From Nissolia schottii (taxonomy: Eukaryota > Streptophyta > Magnoliopsida > Fabales > Fabaceae), in contig QANU01064758.1 of NCBI GenBank assembly GCA_003254905.1, positions 91,554 through 155,553 of the forward strand: 64,000 nucleotides of DNA. The letters are read 5' to 3'. Positions 21,783 through 32,491 of this stretch are shown in pieces (the first letter of the stretch is position 1; every line of letters begins with the position of its first letter). A program made the translations under genes and the position numbers. Under the pieces are notes generated by a model, which did no database searches, was not told the origin of the DNA, and worked only from the letters and a program-made list of their open reading frames with translations.

Positions 21783-23293
21783 CAGTTAAAGCACGAGAAA
21801 AGTAAAGTAAGAGAAAGTTAAAGCAAGATTAACATGATGTCCTATATGCATAAGAAAAGATAGATAAGAAAGAAGAATGATAACCCGGGTGAGCTGGTAT
21901 GCGTAAGATAAGCAAAGACAGACGCTAACCCGGGTGAGCCGGTATGCGTAAAAGAAAGAGGAAAGTAAAAGAAAGAGGAAAGTAAAGAAAGTAAAGTATA
22001 AAAGAAAGAAAGAAAGAATTATAGTATGTGATGTATGCTTGAATGTATGTATGTATGTAAGGTATGTGAGAAGGTATGTATGACAGTATGAATAAGTAAG
22101 AAGCTAAGTAAATAAGTAAGGAGATAAGAAAATAAGAAGGAGATAACTAGATATGAGGTAAGTACAGTCAAGAGAACGCTCGAGACGGCTATGTAAGTAA
22201 GTGAAGCAAAGTAACAAGCACGATAACTTAGTAAGCAAGAGTAGTTCCCCTCTCACTTAGTAACGTAGATAAAGCTGTTCAGGACCTTAGGCCAGATAAT
22301 AATCAGTAGGGATATTAGTATGCATGTTCACTTAGAAACACCTGAACGGCCTGGAGTATAATTAAAGGAAACCCGAGAGCGCAGAGCTACAGTTTTCCAC
22401 TGAGAACTTACCGTTCTCACCCCCACTACCTTATGACTCCAGGTAGCATGATGTGAATGCCGAGACAGTACTTTGTTAGGGGCAACTGAACAGTGTTACA
22501 GTTAACCCCTGTATTTTGAAGACATGTATTATGTATAGTCAGACATGTAACTTGTACATTATTTATTGTAATTATAACTATGTGACTTGTGTGATGGACC
22601 ACAATGAATGTACAGTTATGCTTTACTATTACTTGATTGTTATGCGCCACGCCTAAGGGCTTTACCGCTTGTTATAATTGTTCTTTCCAATGCATGGCTC
22701 TATTTTATTAAATAATTGATGCAAATGAAAAGTTTAAAATCGGTCCTTATTTTCCTAAACCAGTATTTTCCAGAAATTGATAATGGGCTATAAGTATCCC
22801 CACCAGGTAGAAAACAACCTAGTGATCATTGTTTACTACGTACTGGTAAACAGTTAGCTAGGGTGTTTCAAGCCCTATGAGGAGCCGCATGAGGAGCAGT
22901 AGAGGACCAAGGACCAGCCAGTTTAGCTTGACATGAGATGGATATTTTGATATGTATTTAGACATGTCTTTTGATGTATGTATATGACACTTGTATGTAA
23001 CCTATTATATTACTCTACTGATGATGTAAATATTTGTGATGGACCAAACTTGTATGTAACTGTATACTATCCTCGCTGATACTATGCAGAAGTTACCCAC
23101 GTAAGCTCAATGCTCTATCGTTTGTATTATACGCTTTGATTCACGCACGACTCATATTTTGCAAATAAAGTAACAAGTAGGAAAGTTTTCAAATGGTCCA
23201 TATTTTCCTTAATCTGGTATTTTTTAAAGATAATAAAGGACTATAAGTAATCCCACCAGACGAGCAACAACCTAGTGAGCATTGCATACTATT

Positions 23294-24959
23294 GAAAGCC
23301 AAATGTTAAACTTTCTTCAATCTTAACATAGTCTGGTTTCCCACAACTGTGCCAATTTTGACGAAAGCCAAATTGCACTTTTGTCGTTCAAAATAAATAT
23401 GTACCTCCTTTACGGCTTTCAGATCCACAAGGGATCCAATTGCAGTATAGTCGGGTATAGTCGAATCCACAGGGAGTTGTAAAAATACCGTTCTTGAGTT
23501 TAGTTAATTAAACAATGAAGTTAAGGATTGATAAAGTTGTTGATAGCTAAATAAGTAAGTAAACAACATAAAAGTAAATAGGCAACAAATCAGAGGTAGA
23601 TCATAGGCAACAAATCAGAGGTAGATCCGGAAGCTTGTTGGGAATTGAATTATATCATAGTTTCACGCATCCAGTTACTTATTACACAGAACTATCATCT
23701 CATTGATTGCCCGCCACTAGTTCTTAACTTATTCATTGCTTTCGCACATGACAAGATCACAGGTTTCCTTTGTCAAACTGTCACTTTCGCACTCAAGCTT
23801 AACAAAGTACGCCAGCGTTATTCCAGATGTTAAAACGGATAATCTTTATTCCAGTTATAGCAACAAGATTAGATGAAATAATTTAGATCCGACTCTTAAT
23901 GATTGTAACTTTCGTTCACAACGTTCAAGCCTAGAATCTAGCTTAGCATAGTGATATTGATCTTAACTTGGTTATGACTTAATTAGTATAACTTTCGTTC
24001 ATACAACCAAGTCCCAAATAAAGAATCAAAACACTAAACAAAAGCTAGCATTAAGCATAAAATCATTCAAGCGAATCAATAGAAACTGATAAATTCATAT
24101 GCAATAGTTACATGGATACAATCATACTACAATAATGATCAAAATCCCAACAACAAGAGGACTACAAATCCATCTTACAAGAGAATCTCAGACGCAAGGT
24201 TCAGACGCTTATCATGACACGTTATCACGCTATCATGACAGCGGTTTGCCAAGCTTCGTCGATCTCCCGGCTCCTTCACTGGCCTCCTCTTTGTTGCTGA
24301 ACTAACCTAAGCTTTGAAGTACAAAAGAAATGTAAAAGAATGTGTTTTTGGGGAGGAAGAGGGATGGATGGAAGATTGTTCAAATGAGTGCCTCGGCCCT
24401 CCTATTTATAGGCGAAATTTGGGGGTCACCGCTCAGCGGTATAGGTACCACCGCTGAGCGGTTTAGGCTTTATCGCTGAGCGGCCTTGTTCCATCGCTGA
24501 GCAGCATCATCATTTCACGCAGAGTAATAAATGCTCCGGCAGCTTTTTGCAGGGCGGCGCCACCTCCAGGTTGGCTCCAGCTGGCGCATTTAATGCGGCG
24601 GCTGCAAGTGGCTCCGAGGGTACGATCGCTCAGCGGTACAGGTACCACCGCTGAGCAATTCTTCCTTTGTCGTTGAGCGATAAACACTTATCCGCTGAGC
24701 GGTTCTAGTCTTCTGCGCTGGGCGATCTTGTCCTTGTGCTGGGCTGTCCTTCACTGATTTCAACTTTTAGTTTCTTTTCCGCTTTTGCCCTTTTCTCCAT
24801 TCTTCATGGGATTCTTCTTAATTATTTATGCTAGCATCCATCTTTCAAAATATATTAAAAATCCTACAAAAGAGGGGAATTAAGTTAGATTTTCTTTAAA
24901 ACATAAGCAAATAAGTGTCATTTTAATAGGTCAAAATTGCATAAATTGGGCACTTATCA
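23294..24959. mobile_element. Unclassified 1.67 kb insertion with 9 bp duplication
   Basis: Host LTR sequence breaks at CATACTATT (23285-23293) and resumes at CGTACTACT (24960-24968), a 9 bp duplication with two transitions. The intact sister LTR reads CGTACTACT once. The insert starts GAAAGCCAAATG and ends GGGCACTTATCA. It contains the block ATAGTCGAATCCACAGGGAG near 23457, a direct duplication of GGCAACAAATCAGAGGTAGA near 23580-23627 and a palindrome array at 24429-24725. I see no transposase, RT or gag. It could be a non-autonomous retroelement or a MULE-type element; I cannot place it in a family. Confidence 0.75.
24429..24725. repeat. CCGCTGAGCGG palindrome array at 22 bp spacing in a non-LTR insertion
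   Basis: Two clusters occur. One has copies at 24429, 24451, 24473 and 24494, the other at 24626, 24648, 24670, 24692 and 24715. Spacing is 21-23 bp, mostly exactly 22. The first copy of each cluster has C in the centre and the rest have G. About 120 bp of unrelated GC-rich sequence separates the clusters. Confidence 0.92.
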
Positions 24960-25007
24960 CGTACTACTCGGGGGTATGCAGTTAGCTAGGGTGTTACAAG
25001 AACACAC

Positions 25008-25320
25008 AACTATTTCTGAAATTCAATGGTAATTATACCTAGCTATATTGGAAATATAATCATTCCCAAAAGTAAATGATAATAATATCCAAGAAAAAGC
25101 ATAATCATTCCCTAAAGCGAATGTATCCTTTTTATTCAAAATTATCCAAAAAAAATATGACTATTATTTATCTATTTAAGGAAGAAATATTACATATTCC
25201 TAAAAGTGAATATGTTAAAAGGCCATTCTCTAGAATGAATGAATGTTATTAGTTTTACATTCCCTGAAGCAAATGAATCTTATTATTTTACATCCCATGA
25301 AGCGAATGTAAACTACTCCA
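25008..25320. repeat. Continuation of the about 45 bp palindromic tandem array
   Basis: Units such as ATAATCATTCCCAAAAGTAAATG and TAATCATTCCCTAAAGCGAATG continue the array seen at 16110-16412, after the LTR insertion. Toward the right end they decay into shorter GAATG and AAGCGAATG blocks. Confidence 0.65.
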
Positions 25321-25331
25321 GGGATCATTTT

Positions 25332-25526
25332 TTTTTAGTACACGACCAGGGTGTCCATCGGTGCGGGCCTAGTGAGCAATCCCTTCACTAACTTGTAGGG
25401 CACCTCTAAGGGTAGGACAACTGGCCTGAGGATTTAAAGTTACTTCATACCCAAAGCCAAGAATTGAACCCCTGACACTTAGTTAAGGGATGATGAACCC
25501 CTTCCGCTCAACCACACCCCCCGGGT
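25332..25526 (-). mobile_element. tRNA-derived SINE
   Basis: On the minus strand the element starts after CCCGG with GGTGTGGTTGAGCGGAAGG, an A-box-like stretch, and has GGTTCAATTC at 25461-25470, a B box. These are the two parts of a polymerase III promoter in tRNA-derived SINEs. It ends on that strand in a short A-run. The flanks are an 18 bp duplication with one transition: TACTCCAGGGATCATTTT at 25314-25331 and TACTCTAGGGATCATTTT at 25527-25544. Length (195 bp) and duplication length fit a SINE mobilised by LINE machinery. Confidence 0.88.
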
Positions 25527-25544
25527 TACTCTAGGGATCATTTT

Positions 25545-26949
25545 GAGTATTCATCATTTATTATTTTATTTTAATTTTGAGTATTTATAATATGATACTC
25601 ATATCCTCCAAAAGTAAATTAGTCTACTCAATCTTTAATTTCCATTTTTCTTTAATGTCATTAATGTTTATTAAATTTACTTTTATCGTTATTCAATCTT
25701 TGCTATAAAATCACTAAGATTATGGTATATCTCATTATTATTAATTGAGTTATTCTTTTAGATATTTTTAGATCAAATTGATATCATTAATCTTTCCATT
25801 ATTGTAAGAAAAAAAAGTAAATGGCATATGTGATTAATACATTACTTTATAGACTCTTCTTAGACAAAATTTATCTTAAATTTGAATTTCTAATTCAAAT
25901 GTTCTAAATAAGAGAATTCTATTGCTATTTATTTGTACTCAAGTTTGTGTTTGAATTATAATTCTAAAATCAAATTGATAAACATCTTGTGAGTTATAGT
26001 TGCAACAAATCAATATTCATATGAGATATTATATATGTTGGTAATTATATATATGTGATAAATTTTTTTCAATTATCTAATATGTTATTATAATTTTGTT
26101 ATAATTTGTATTATTATTATTATTATTGAAGAAAATTACCAAAATAGTAGTGTTTATATATGTTTTGCGAGTAGGACAACGTATATTATTAATAGCAAAA
26201 CACGTCTTATATGATAATGAGATACTAAAATAATAATACAATCTTTAATAGTATCAAGGTTTGAAAATCCCAAAATATCTAATATTTTACTTCCTAAAGA
26301 AATAAAATTTATAACGCACTACTGTCTAACAATTCATAAAGATGAATGAAGGCTCTTGAAGAGCTATGATTTTGTTTATCGAAGAAACAAATTTTTTAAT
26401 GTACTACTAAGTCATATTTAGAGCCAAGTAAGCATGTCAAGGTAAGTTATGTATGTTATGTTAGTTGTATTAGTCATGTATTCTTTCACTCTTTGTCCTC
26501 ATGCCTAGTTAGCATATGTTAGGAAGTAAAACAAATAGCTATAAGGATGGTTAAGGAAGTTAGAGTAGCGCAATGGAAGCGTGGTAAAACTAGTATATTG
26601 TGATGACTAATAGGTTCAATGACCTATATCATACAAATCAACAAAGCAGACTTAAGTTACTACCTCTTCAAATTATGCATAAATTATTGTAGTACATGAA
26701 ACAAATTGTAAATGTTATTTTTATAAAGACAATCAATCAACATATTCGAGTATTATGGAGAATGTTGAAACAAGTTGTTATTTGTGTCACTGTGGCCGAA
26801 TGTTATGGATGTTTATTGAGTTGTTTGACTCCTTATTTTGTGATGGCCAAAAGCTGAAGAAGGTGGAAATTATGTGACCGTTGTTACAAAAACTACAATA
26901 CTGCGTATATGAGTTTATTACGATGGTAGTTTCTCCTTCATCTTATTAG
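25545..26949. other. AT-rich gene-free DNA, possibly decayed copia interior
   Basis: No open frame longer than a few dozen codons and no known domain is visible. There is a (TTA)n run near 26108-26127. Because a copia 3' tail and LTR follow directly, part of this stretch may be the eroded interior of that element. Confidence 0.35.
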
Positions 26950-27166
26950 ATGGATGCCCATAATTATCTTAAGAGGAGGAGAAATGGTGTACCCTTTTTT
27001 TTCTTGATAAAGGTTTTTATTTCACTGTGTTTTTCTTGATAAACTTTTTAACGAAATAGCTCACATCATGAGGATGTTGTACTCTTTTTTCCTTCACTAA
27101 AATATTTTTTCAATAGGTTTTTCTTAGTAAGATTTTAACAAGTCATAATGGATATCCAAGGAGGAG
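26950..27166 (+). mobile_element. 3' internal tail of a Ty1/copia element
   Basis: The sequence GATGTTGTACTCTTTTTTCC, then CACTAAAATATTTTTTCAATAGG and TTTTTCTTAGTAAGATTTT, is the widely conserved non-coding tail found before the 3' LTR of many plant copia elements. It ends in the purine-rich CCAAGGAGGAG, which acts as polypurine tract. A partial duplicate of the TTTTTCTTGATAA motif lies just upstream. Confidence 0.75.
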
Positions 27167-27703
27167 TGTTATAAAATAGAGTCCTGCTACACGTACACCA
27201 AAAAAATACACTATACATACACCTTATACTTATATACATAAAGTTTGTGTTTTAATGCCTGTAATGTTTGTGCACTTAATTAAGTATAATTGAAAATATC
27301 ATCAATAAGTTTGTAATGTTTGTGCACTTATGAGAATAAAGTTTGTGCATTATTAATGGTGTATGTATGAGTGTATAAAATTAGGTATACATATAGCATT
27401 TTTGTATAAAAAATTATCAATGTGGATGACCATATCTTAGTTCAATCAATATTTAATTTTATATATATANATATAATAATTATTATAATATTATTATCAT
27501 TATTATATTATATATATATATATATATTGATATTATATAGACTTGAGGTGATTTTATGTATTCTCATCCTTAAATTATAAAAAAGACCTTTGAGTGCTCA
27601 TTGTATAACACATCATTGAGATTATCAATAAAAGAAAGCTCTCTCTTTCTTCTCTATTCTTTCTCTCTTCCATCTCTACTACACTTCCTATTATTTTATA
27701 ACA
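27167..27703 (+). mobile_element. Copia LTR (3' copy) interrupted by a MITE
   Basis: The ends are perfect 11 bp inverted repeats, TGTTATAAAAT and ATTTTATAACA. After removal of the MITE at 27179-27404 the LTR is about 300 bp. It aligns with the LTR at 15483-15709 (shared: GATATTATA, GACCTTTGAGTG, GAGATTATCAATA, AGAAAGCTC and a CT-rich end). The position after a polypurine tract makes it a 3' LTR. An AT microsatellite with one unresolved base (27470) expands its middle. Confidence 0.8.
27179..27404. mobile_element. Small MITE inside the copia LTR
   Basis: The 226 bp insert is absent from the sister LTR at 15483. It is flanked by TATAAAATA (27170-27178) and TATAAAAAA (27405-27413), a 9 bp duplication with one mismatch. 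Its arms, GCTACACGTACACC and the inverted GCTATATGTATACC, followed by ATACATACACC in both, pair over about 40 bp. No coding capacity. A 9 bp duplication suggests a Mutator-like origin. Confidence 0.75.
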
Positions 27704-27834
27704 AGAACTTAATTAATATTTATAATTTGTTTATAAGAACTTTTGGTCTCTCTTAACTCCATCTAATTATAAAAGAAGAGATTAATTTGTATTGATTGAT
27801 ACTGTAAAGGAATTCAAAGTTTAGGGTTAGAAGA

Positions 27835-28488
27835 TGTTACGGGCTAAAAACCTAGTCAAAGAGCTCTAACCATCTAAGAGGGAGAAGAGCTCACAATCTC
27901 TAAAAGGCCGGAAGGGACCAAACCACTAAGGAGTAGAAGAGGCTCTCCCCACTTGGTTAGACCAGCCCAAAGGGAGGGAGCCTCATGGCGCTTAGAAGAT
28001 GAGAAGGTCGCAAGCCCAAAAGCTTCGAACCCTGTTCGGCCAAACAAGGCTAAGAGGAGGTAGCAGCAACCTCTTCTCCTTAATTCGCAACCAACTCCTG
28101 GATAAGCCGGACAAGACAAACCGGGGAGCAGATAAGCAAACCCCCTCGCTTTATCTCTATCTTACCTCTATCTTTGCACTCTAAGCTCATCTATAAAAGC
28201 ACACGACCCCTCAGGTCACTAGGTCTTCTCACTCTCATCTTAGAGAATTCTCCTAATCCTTGTGCTTACTTGAGCGTCAGAGTGCCTTTGTATGTACACC
28301 CCACTGCCGCACTCTCTTCGAAAGGAACCAGCTTAGAGCTTTCGTCCAAGCCTCCGAACCCGCTCGAAGCCCTTGTCCAGCCTTCCAAACCTGCTCGGAG
28401 CTTTTGTCCCCAACCTTCGAGCTTCCATCAATGTGCCTTCCTCACCCATTCAGGTAACCTCGTACCCTAAACGAATTACTTGTGAACA
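27835..28488 (+). mobile_element. 5' LTR of the Tat-lineage element
   Basis: This is a 654 bp LTR from TGTTACGGGC to TGTGAACA, directly followed by the primer binding site. It is slightly longer than the 3' LTR (602 bp) and differs from it by scattered substitutions and small indels, so the insertion is not recent. A CACTCTAAGCTCATCTATAAAAGCAC stretch near 28170-28200 contains a TATA-like box (TATAAAAG). Confidence 0.9.
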
Positions 28489-28489
28489 T

Positions 28490-28507
28490 TGGCGCCGTCT
28501 GTGGGGA
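28490..28507 (+). other. Primer binding site
   Basis: TGGCGCCGTCTGTGGGGA lies one base after the LTR end. TGGCGCC plus a following G-rich tail is the form found in Tat and Athila lineage elements, where a tRNA 3' end primes minus-strand synthesis. I do not assign the tRNA. Confidence 0.8.
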
Positions 28508-29299
28508 CCTTGATACTGTTTCATAAGTGTCAGCTTACCCCCTTCTACTGGTGCCCTGATGGAAGCTAAAATGTCGCTGCGAACCCCGCTCCCCCCAAGT
28601 CCGACAGGGGATACCTCACGGAGAAGTCAGAAACACGCAGCACCAGGAACTTAACCCTCGAGACTGACTACCTGCGTCCATAATAGGGGAAACGATGTAG
28701 ATCGTCAAGAACCCAATGGACGACATATCCCATCCTAGGTAGTTATTCCAAATTCTCATAACAATACGGATCCCTACGAGGTTATCCTCGGACTCCGAGA
28801 CCTCATCAAACAACACGAACAATGTCTCAATGCTTTGGAGCGGAGAGACAAGCCAAAGAAAAAGGAGCGACGGGATCGAGACCAAAGGGGGACAATAGGG
28901 GACCTACCTTTTCGCAGCGTGAGGACCACCCTAGGCCCGAAACTCCGGAGAGGTACCCCACGGCCCAGGACTTCAAGAACAGAAAGAGGACCCCATCCCC
29001 AGCCCTGAAGCAGAGGAAGTCCAATAGGACTCATTCACCAAAGCAATGACACAGAAGTCTTTCTCGACAACACTCCCACGTCCCATCAAGGCATTCCCAA
29101 CACACGATCCACCGTGAGCGGTACAACCGACACAAAAACTCTCTGAGATGGACTGTAGATTCAGACTCTGAAGGTTCGGACCACTCGGACCCAACCTGAG
29201 GCTGACAGCCCATTCTCCGATGAAATTTTTTGCGTTAACCCGCGAAAGAACTTCACGCTCCCTTAGACAGCGAAAGCTTATGATAGAACCTCAGACCTA
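28508..29299 (+). other. Leader and gag N-terminal region of the Tat element
   Basis: The stretch has several broken open frames. The frame 28822-29049 encodes a basic, proline-rich stretch (for example RPKGDNRGPTFSQREDHPRP), as expected for the disordered N-terminus of Tat gag. Stops and frame changes prevent a continuous reading to the conserved gag domain that begins near 29300. Confidence 0.55.
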
Positions 29300-30255
29300 C
29301 AGGAGCACCTCATGGCATTCAAGTCCAAAACTTGGTTGATGCAAGCAGTCGATGCTTTCCTTTGCAGGGCGTTCCCACTAACCATCGCGGGACCAGCGGA
29401 GAAGTGGTTATTCTCCCTACCTAAAAGGTCAATCACAAGTTTTGAAGACCTTTCCCAGAAGTTCGTGCTACAGTTCACCACAACAAAAGGCAACCCAAGA
29501 CAGCCACTGGCTTCTTGGGCATTAACCAAGGAGAGAACGAATCTTTGCGTAATTACTTGGAGCGCTTCGCCAAGGAAGCAAACATGGTAGAAAACATCAC
29601 TGTCGAACAAAGGTTGATGGCACTTTGTTTTGGAGCCCGCCCAAGGACCTCGTTCTCAGAAGAAGTTGTTGGACAAGAACAAAAGACACTCGAAGAATTT
29701 AACAAAAAAGTAGAAGTACACATCAACAGGGAAGAGGGAAGAAAAGCCCTACCGAGAAAAGATTTCAACCCGCCTGGCAAGCCGAACCAAGACCAACCAA
29801 AGAAGGATGGGTGTCCACCAAACCCTGGCAAGTTTCGAACCTGGTCTGAATTAACGACAACCCCCTCTCAAATCCTGAAAGAGATCATCAACGTCGACCA
29901 CCTTCTGACACCTCGCCCCTTGAGGAACATTCCCAAAAGAAAAAATTGGTCATTTTGTGAGCTTCACCTATCTCATTGCCACAAAATTGACAATTGCATT
30001 AACTTAACAGAAGCACTAGAGGAGCTCATCACAGAAGAAAGAAGCATCATGGCACAGTTCATTAAAGGCAGGGGTAAAAAGCCCAACAGACGAAGGTCCC
30101 CTGACTCTGAGATGGACAAAATGAACACAACAAGAAGAAGAGACAAAGACCTCGACTCCCCCGATAACACCAACAGTGAACGGAGTATACCCCTCAAGAC
30201 TGTCAATACTATCTCAGGTGGATTCGCGGGCGGGGGAGAATCCAGATCAATGTGA
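29300..30255 (+). pseudogene. Tat-lineage gag (frameshifted)
   Basis: The conserved capsid-like gag region reads FPLTIAGPAEKWLFSLPKRS, SFEDLSQKFVLQFTT and then, after a one-base frame change near 29505-29515, GINQGENESLRNYLERFAKE. This is the retrotransposon gag pattern (GPA..W...L...SI.SF..L...F...F) of Tat elements. A highly charged C-terminal part follows to the TGA at 30253-30255. Gag would form the particle that packages the element RNA. The frameshift and stop make this copy non-functional, and gag and protease are no longer in one frame. Confidence 0.85.
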
Positions 30256-30273
30256 AAAAAACACCTCAAAGAG

Positions 30274-30978
30274 GTGATGCATGTATCCACTCGCAATCCG
30301 GCCTCTCGAAAGTTACCTCTGATGCTGAATATCATGTTCACTAATGAAGACAGGGAGGGAATCGCACCTGACCATGGCGACGCAATGATCATATCAGTTA
30401 TCATGGTTAACGCCGAGGTAAAGAAGGTCCTCATCGATCAAGGCAACTCAGCAGACATCCTATTCCGAGATGCCTTCAACAAATTAGGAATGAACTCTTT
30501 AGATCTAAAAACTCATCGATCAGAGCTCGTCAGTTTTACAGGAGAGAGGATAGACCTAGATGGTTACACCACGCAATATGTCACGTTTGGGGCAAAGCCC
30601 AACAGCCGGACAGAAAAGGTTAACTTTTTGGTGGTTGATCGCCCGTCAGCATACAACGCCATAATCGGCCGAATGACACTTAACAAGCTGGGAGCCGTGG
30701 TGTCCACCCTTTACTTAGCAATGAAGTTCCCCTCAGAGAAAGGGGAAGTCATCACAATAAAGGCTGACCAACTACTATCACGAAGGTGTTACCAAGCTAG
30801 CTTGGAGGTCGGCCAGAAAAGAAAAGTTACAGAAGAAAGCATGGGAGTCAGAGATGAGACGATAGTGGTAGACCTCGACGTTCGAAATCAACAAGAGGAG
30901 CAACTTCAAGCCGAGGAAGAACTAGAAGAAACACAACTCGGCAAAAATCCAGGTGGGAACAACAAATTTTACATCTAA
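30274..30978 (+). pseudogene. Tat-lineage aspartic protease region
   Basis: The frame encodes VKKVLIDQGNSADILFRDAF, the protease active-site region, where the family has VDxGSSADILF with the catalytic aspartate. Downstream are FLVVDRPSAYNAIIGRMTLN and AVVSTLYLAMKFPSE, the second conserved protease block of Tat elements (SAYNAILGRPTLN). The frame runs 234 codons from its first ATG to a TAA at 30976-30978. Here the polyprotein would go on into RT, but instead the sequence becomes non-coding. The frame is unbroken, yet without RT and integrase it has no enzyme of its own to mature. Confidence 0.85.
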
Positions 30979-31544
30979 CCTCATAGAATGAAGCTTGGCA
31001 GGAGGGTACTCTTTTCCTGACCCAAGTTTTCCTAGAGGGTTTTTAACGGGCCACAATGCTAAACGGTACACAGCCCGATCATCAGTAAAGTTTTCTTACT
31101 TTTCTACATTCTACATGCTACTCATACAAGGAAGAACTTCCTTCCCAAAAGAAATGCCTAAGGGTCAATCAAAAGAAGATATTTCTCAACCAAAAGCCAT
31201 GGCCAGCAATATATACATATATATATATATATATATGAATTGATACCCAAAAATCAAGCTTGGACACAAGCTTAGAGGTTATCAAGACAACCAACTTGCA
31301 ACCAAAATGTCTGCACAAAAAAAAGAAGACAAGGATGCAAAAGACACATAAAATATCCAAGGATCTCATAAGTACTACATGCCAAAGTTTCTCAAATTCA
31401 TGAAAATAAGCATGAAAATACAAAAGAACTTCGCCTAAAAGTACAACAAAATAAAGGGAGGCTAATCCTCCTGAGCAAAATCACTGCTCGACTCGAACGG
31501 GGCTCTTCTTCTTCAACTCTATCTGGATCCTCTTCAACAAATTC
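30979..31544. other. Non-coding spacer of the Tat element
   Basis: RT and integrase are absent at the point where they should follow. The spacer holds a (TA)n microsatellite at 31209-31236. From about 31440 the minus strand looks like the acidic end of the antisense ORF region, which resumes at 34353 after the inserted LTR. Confidence 0.6.
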
Positions 31545-32073
31545 TGTAACATCCCGAGTCCCCAGGCGCGGAAAACTCGTTAAATTCGCCACCGAGAACG
31601 AACAGGCAACACCGAGGAATCGAGGTCAGAAGAATTAAGCCTCCGAAACCCTAGGGATTTGAGGAAATGGGCTAGGTCTAGGTGTCCCATAATTTTTCAG
31701 AGTCATCGAGCGAGTTTCGACTCGAACGGGAATTTTTCGGATACCAGAAAATGCCGGTGGGATTTCTCGACTCAGTAAGAAAGTCCGGATCCCTGGAAAA
31801 ACTGTCCCGGAGTGAAAAGAAAAATTTACGGATCACGACGGTATGTCCGGAATATTTTTAGGGCAACCGAGAATGAGACGTTTCGGACAAAACACGATCG
31901 AGCGAAAACGAAGCCAGATAGGGTTCAATTAACTTCTGAAGGAAGTAAATAATAAATAATAAATAATAATATAATAATAATAATAATTAACTGAAGCAGA
32001 GCTTCAGAAAAACAAAGAAAAGGAAGGAAAAGAAAAAGGAAAAAGAAAAAAGAAAAGATTCACTGTACGTGGT

Positions 32074-32080
32074 TATAAAT
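32074..32080 (+). promoter_or_regulatory. LTR TATA box
   Basis: TATAAAT follows a purine-rich stretch and sits 418 bp upstream of the palindrome array. This matches the TATA-to-array distance in the other LTRs. Confidence 0.6.
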
Positions 32081-32491
32081 AAACGTACCACGTACGTTTC
32101 AAAAAAACATAACGTTATTTTCCATCTCTTTCACAAACACCCGTCCCGTTCTGACACATCTACGTTTCGTGCCTGAGTCCCAGAAAAATTACCGGAGTAC
32201 GCCATTGTGAAGAGAAAATTCTCCCCTTCAAGCCTACCTATTCGGAATCTCCATCGGATGTGGTTAATCCTAAGCCCAATGTTTATGTGGTTTAATTCTT
32301 AACTGTATATGTGTTATTTTATGTTTATGACTGTAAAATTGTTAAGTAGGGTTTTTGGGAAAATCAGGGTAAAAAGGGTTTTGAGAAATTTTGATGAATG
32401 AAATGTATAACTATACTGATTGGAACCCTAGGAACAATGATTTTCTATGTAAAATTGAGAACTGGAGTCTCGGAGAAGCGATTTTTCAGCT

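Larger units (their letters stand above)
19693..22870 (+). mobile_element. Nested solo LTR (3.18 kb) of a diverged subfamily
   Basis: It starts TGTAACATCCCGCATTTT and ends TAGCTAGGGTGTTTCA (expected TTACA). AGTCC (19688-19692) and AGCCC (22871-22875) form a target duplication with one C/T transition. Outside it, GCTACGAGGAG joins CCTATGAGGAGCCGCATGAG, matching the uninterrupted sister LTR near 11250-11280. It differs from its host LTR by many substitutions and by its own tandem duplication (21493-21782). It is a solo LTR with no coding region. Confidence 0.92.
17032..24998 (+). mobile_element. Solo LTR (net about 3.1 kb) with perfect AGAAC duplication, carrying two insertions
   Basis: The LTR starts TGTAACATCCCGCTCC and ends GCTAGGGTGTTACA. 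AGAAC flanks it at 17027-17031 and 24999-25003, and the 45 bp repeat array resumes outside. It is interrupted by a second LTR (19693-22870) and by an unclassified element (23294-24959). Subtracting these leaves about 3.1 kb that aligns along its length with the LTR at 8555-11691. The TATA region reads TATTAATAG near 17818. Confidence 0.95.

Noticed and set aside
9782..24725. Regularly spaced palindromic repeats as a CRISPR array
   Set aside because: The repeats are only 11 bp, spacers are 9-11 bp and similar to one another, there are no cas genes, and the setting is plant LTR retrotransposons.
27464..27530. AT-rich dinucleotide run as a functional matrix or origin site
   Set aside because: It is a simple TA microsatellite with one unresolved base inside a copia LTR; nothing else supports a function.
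15483..27703. One copia element spanning both related LTRs
   Set aside because: The LTRs are related and the order fits, but the flanks GCAAT and AGAAC do not match and no copia domain was found between them; left as two separate entries.
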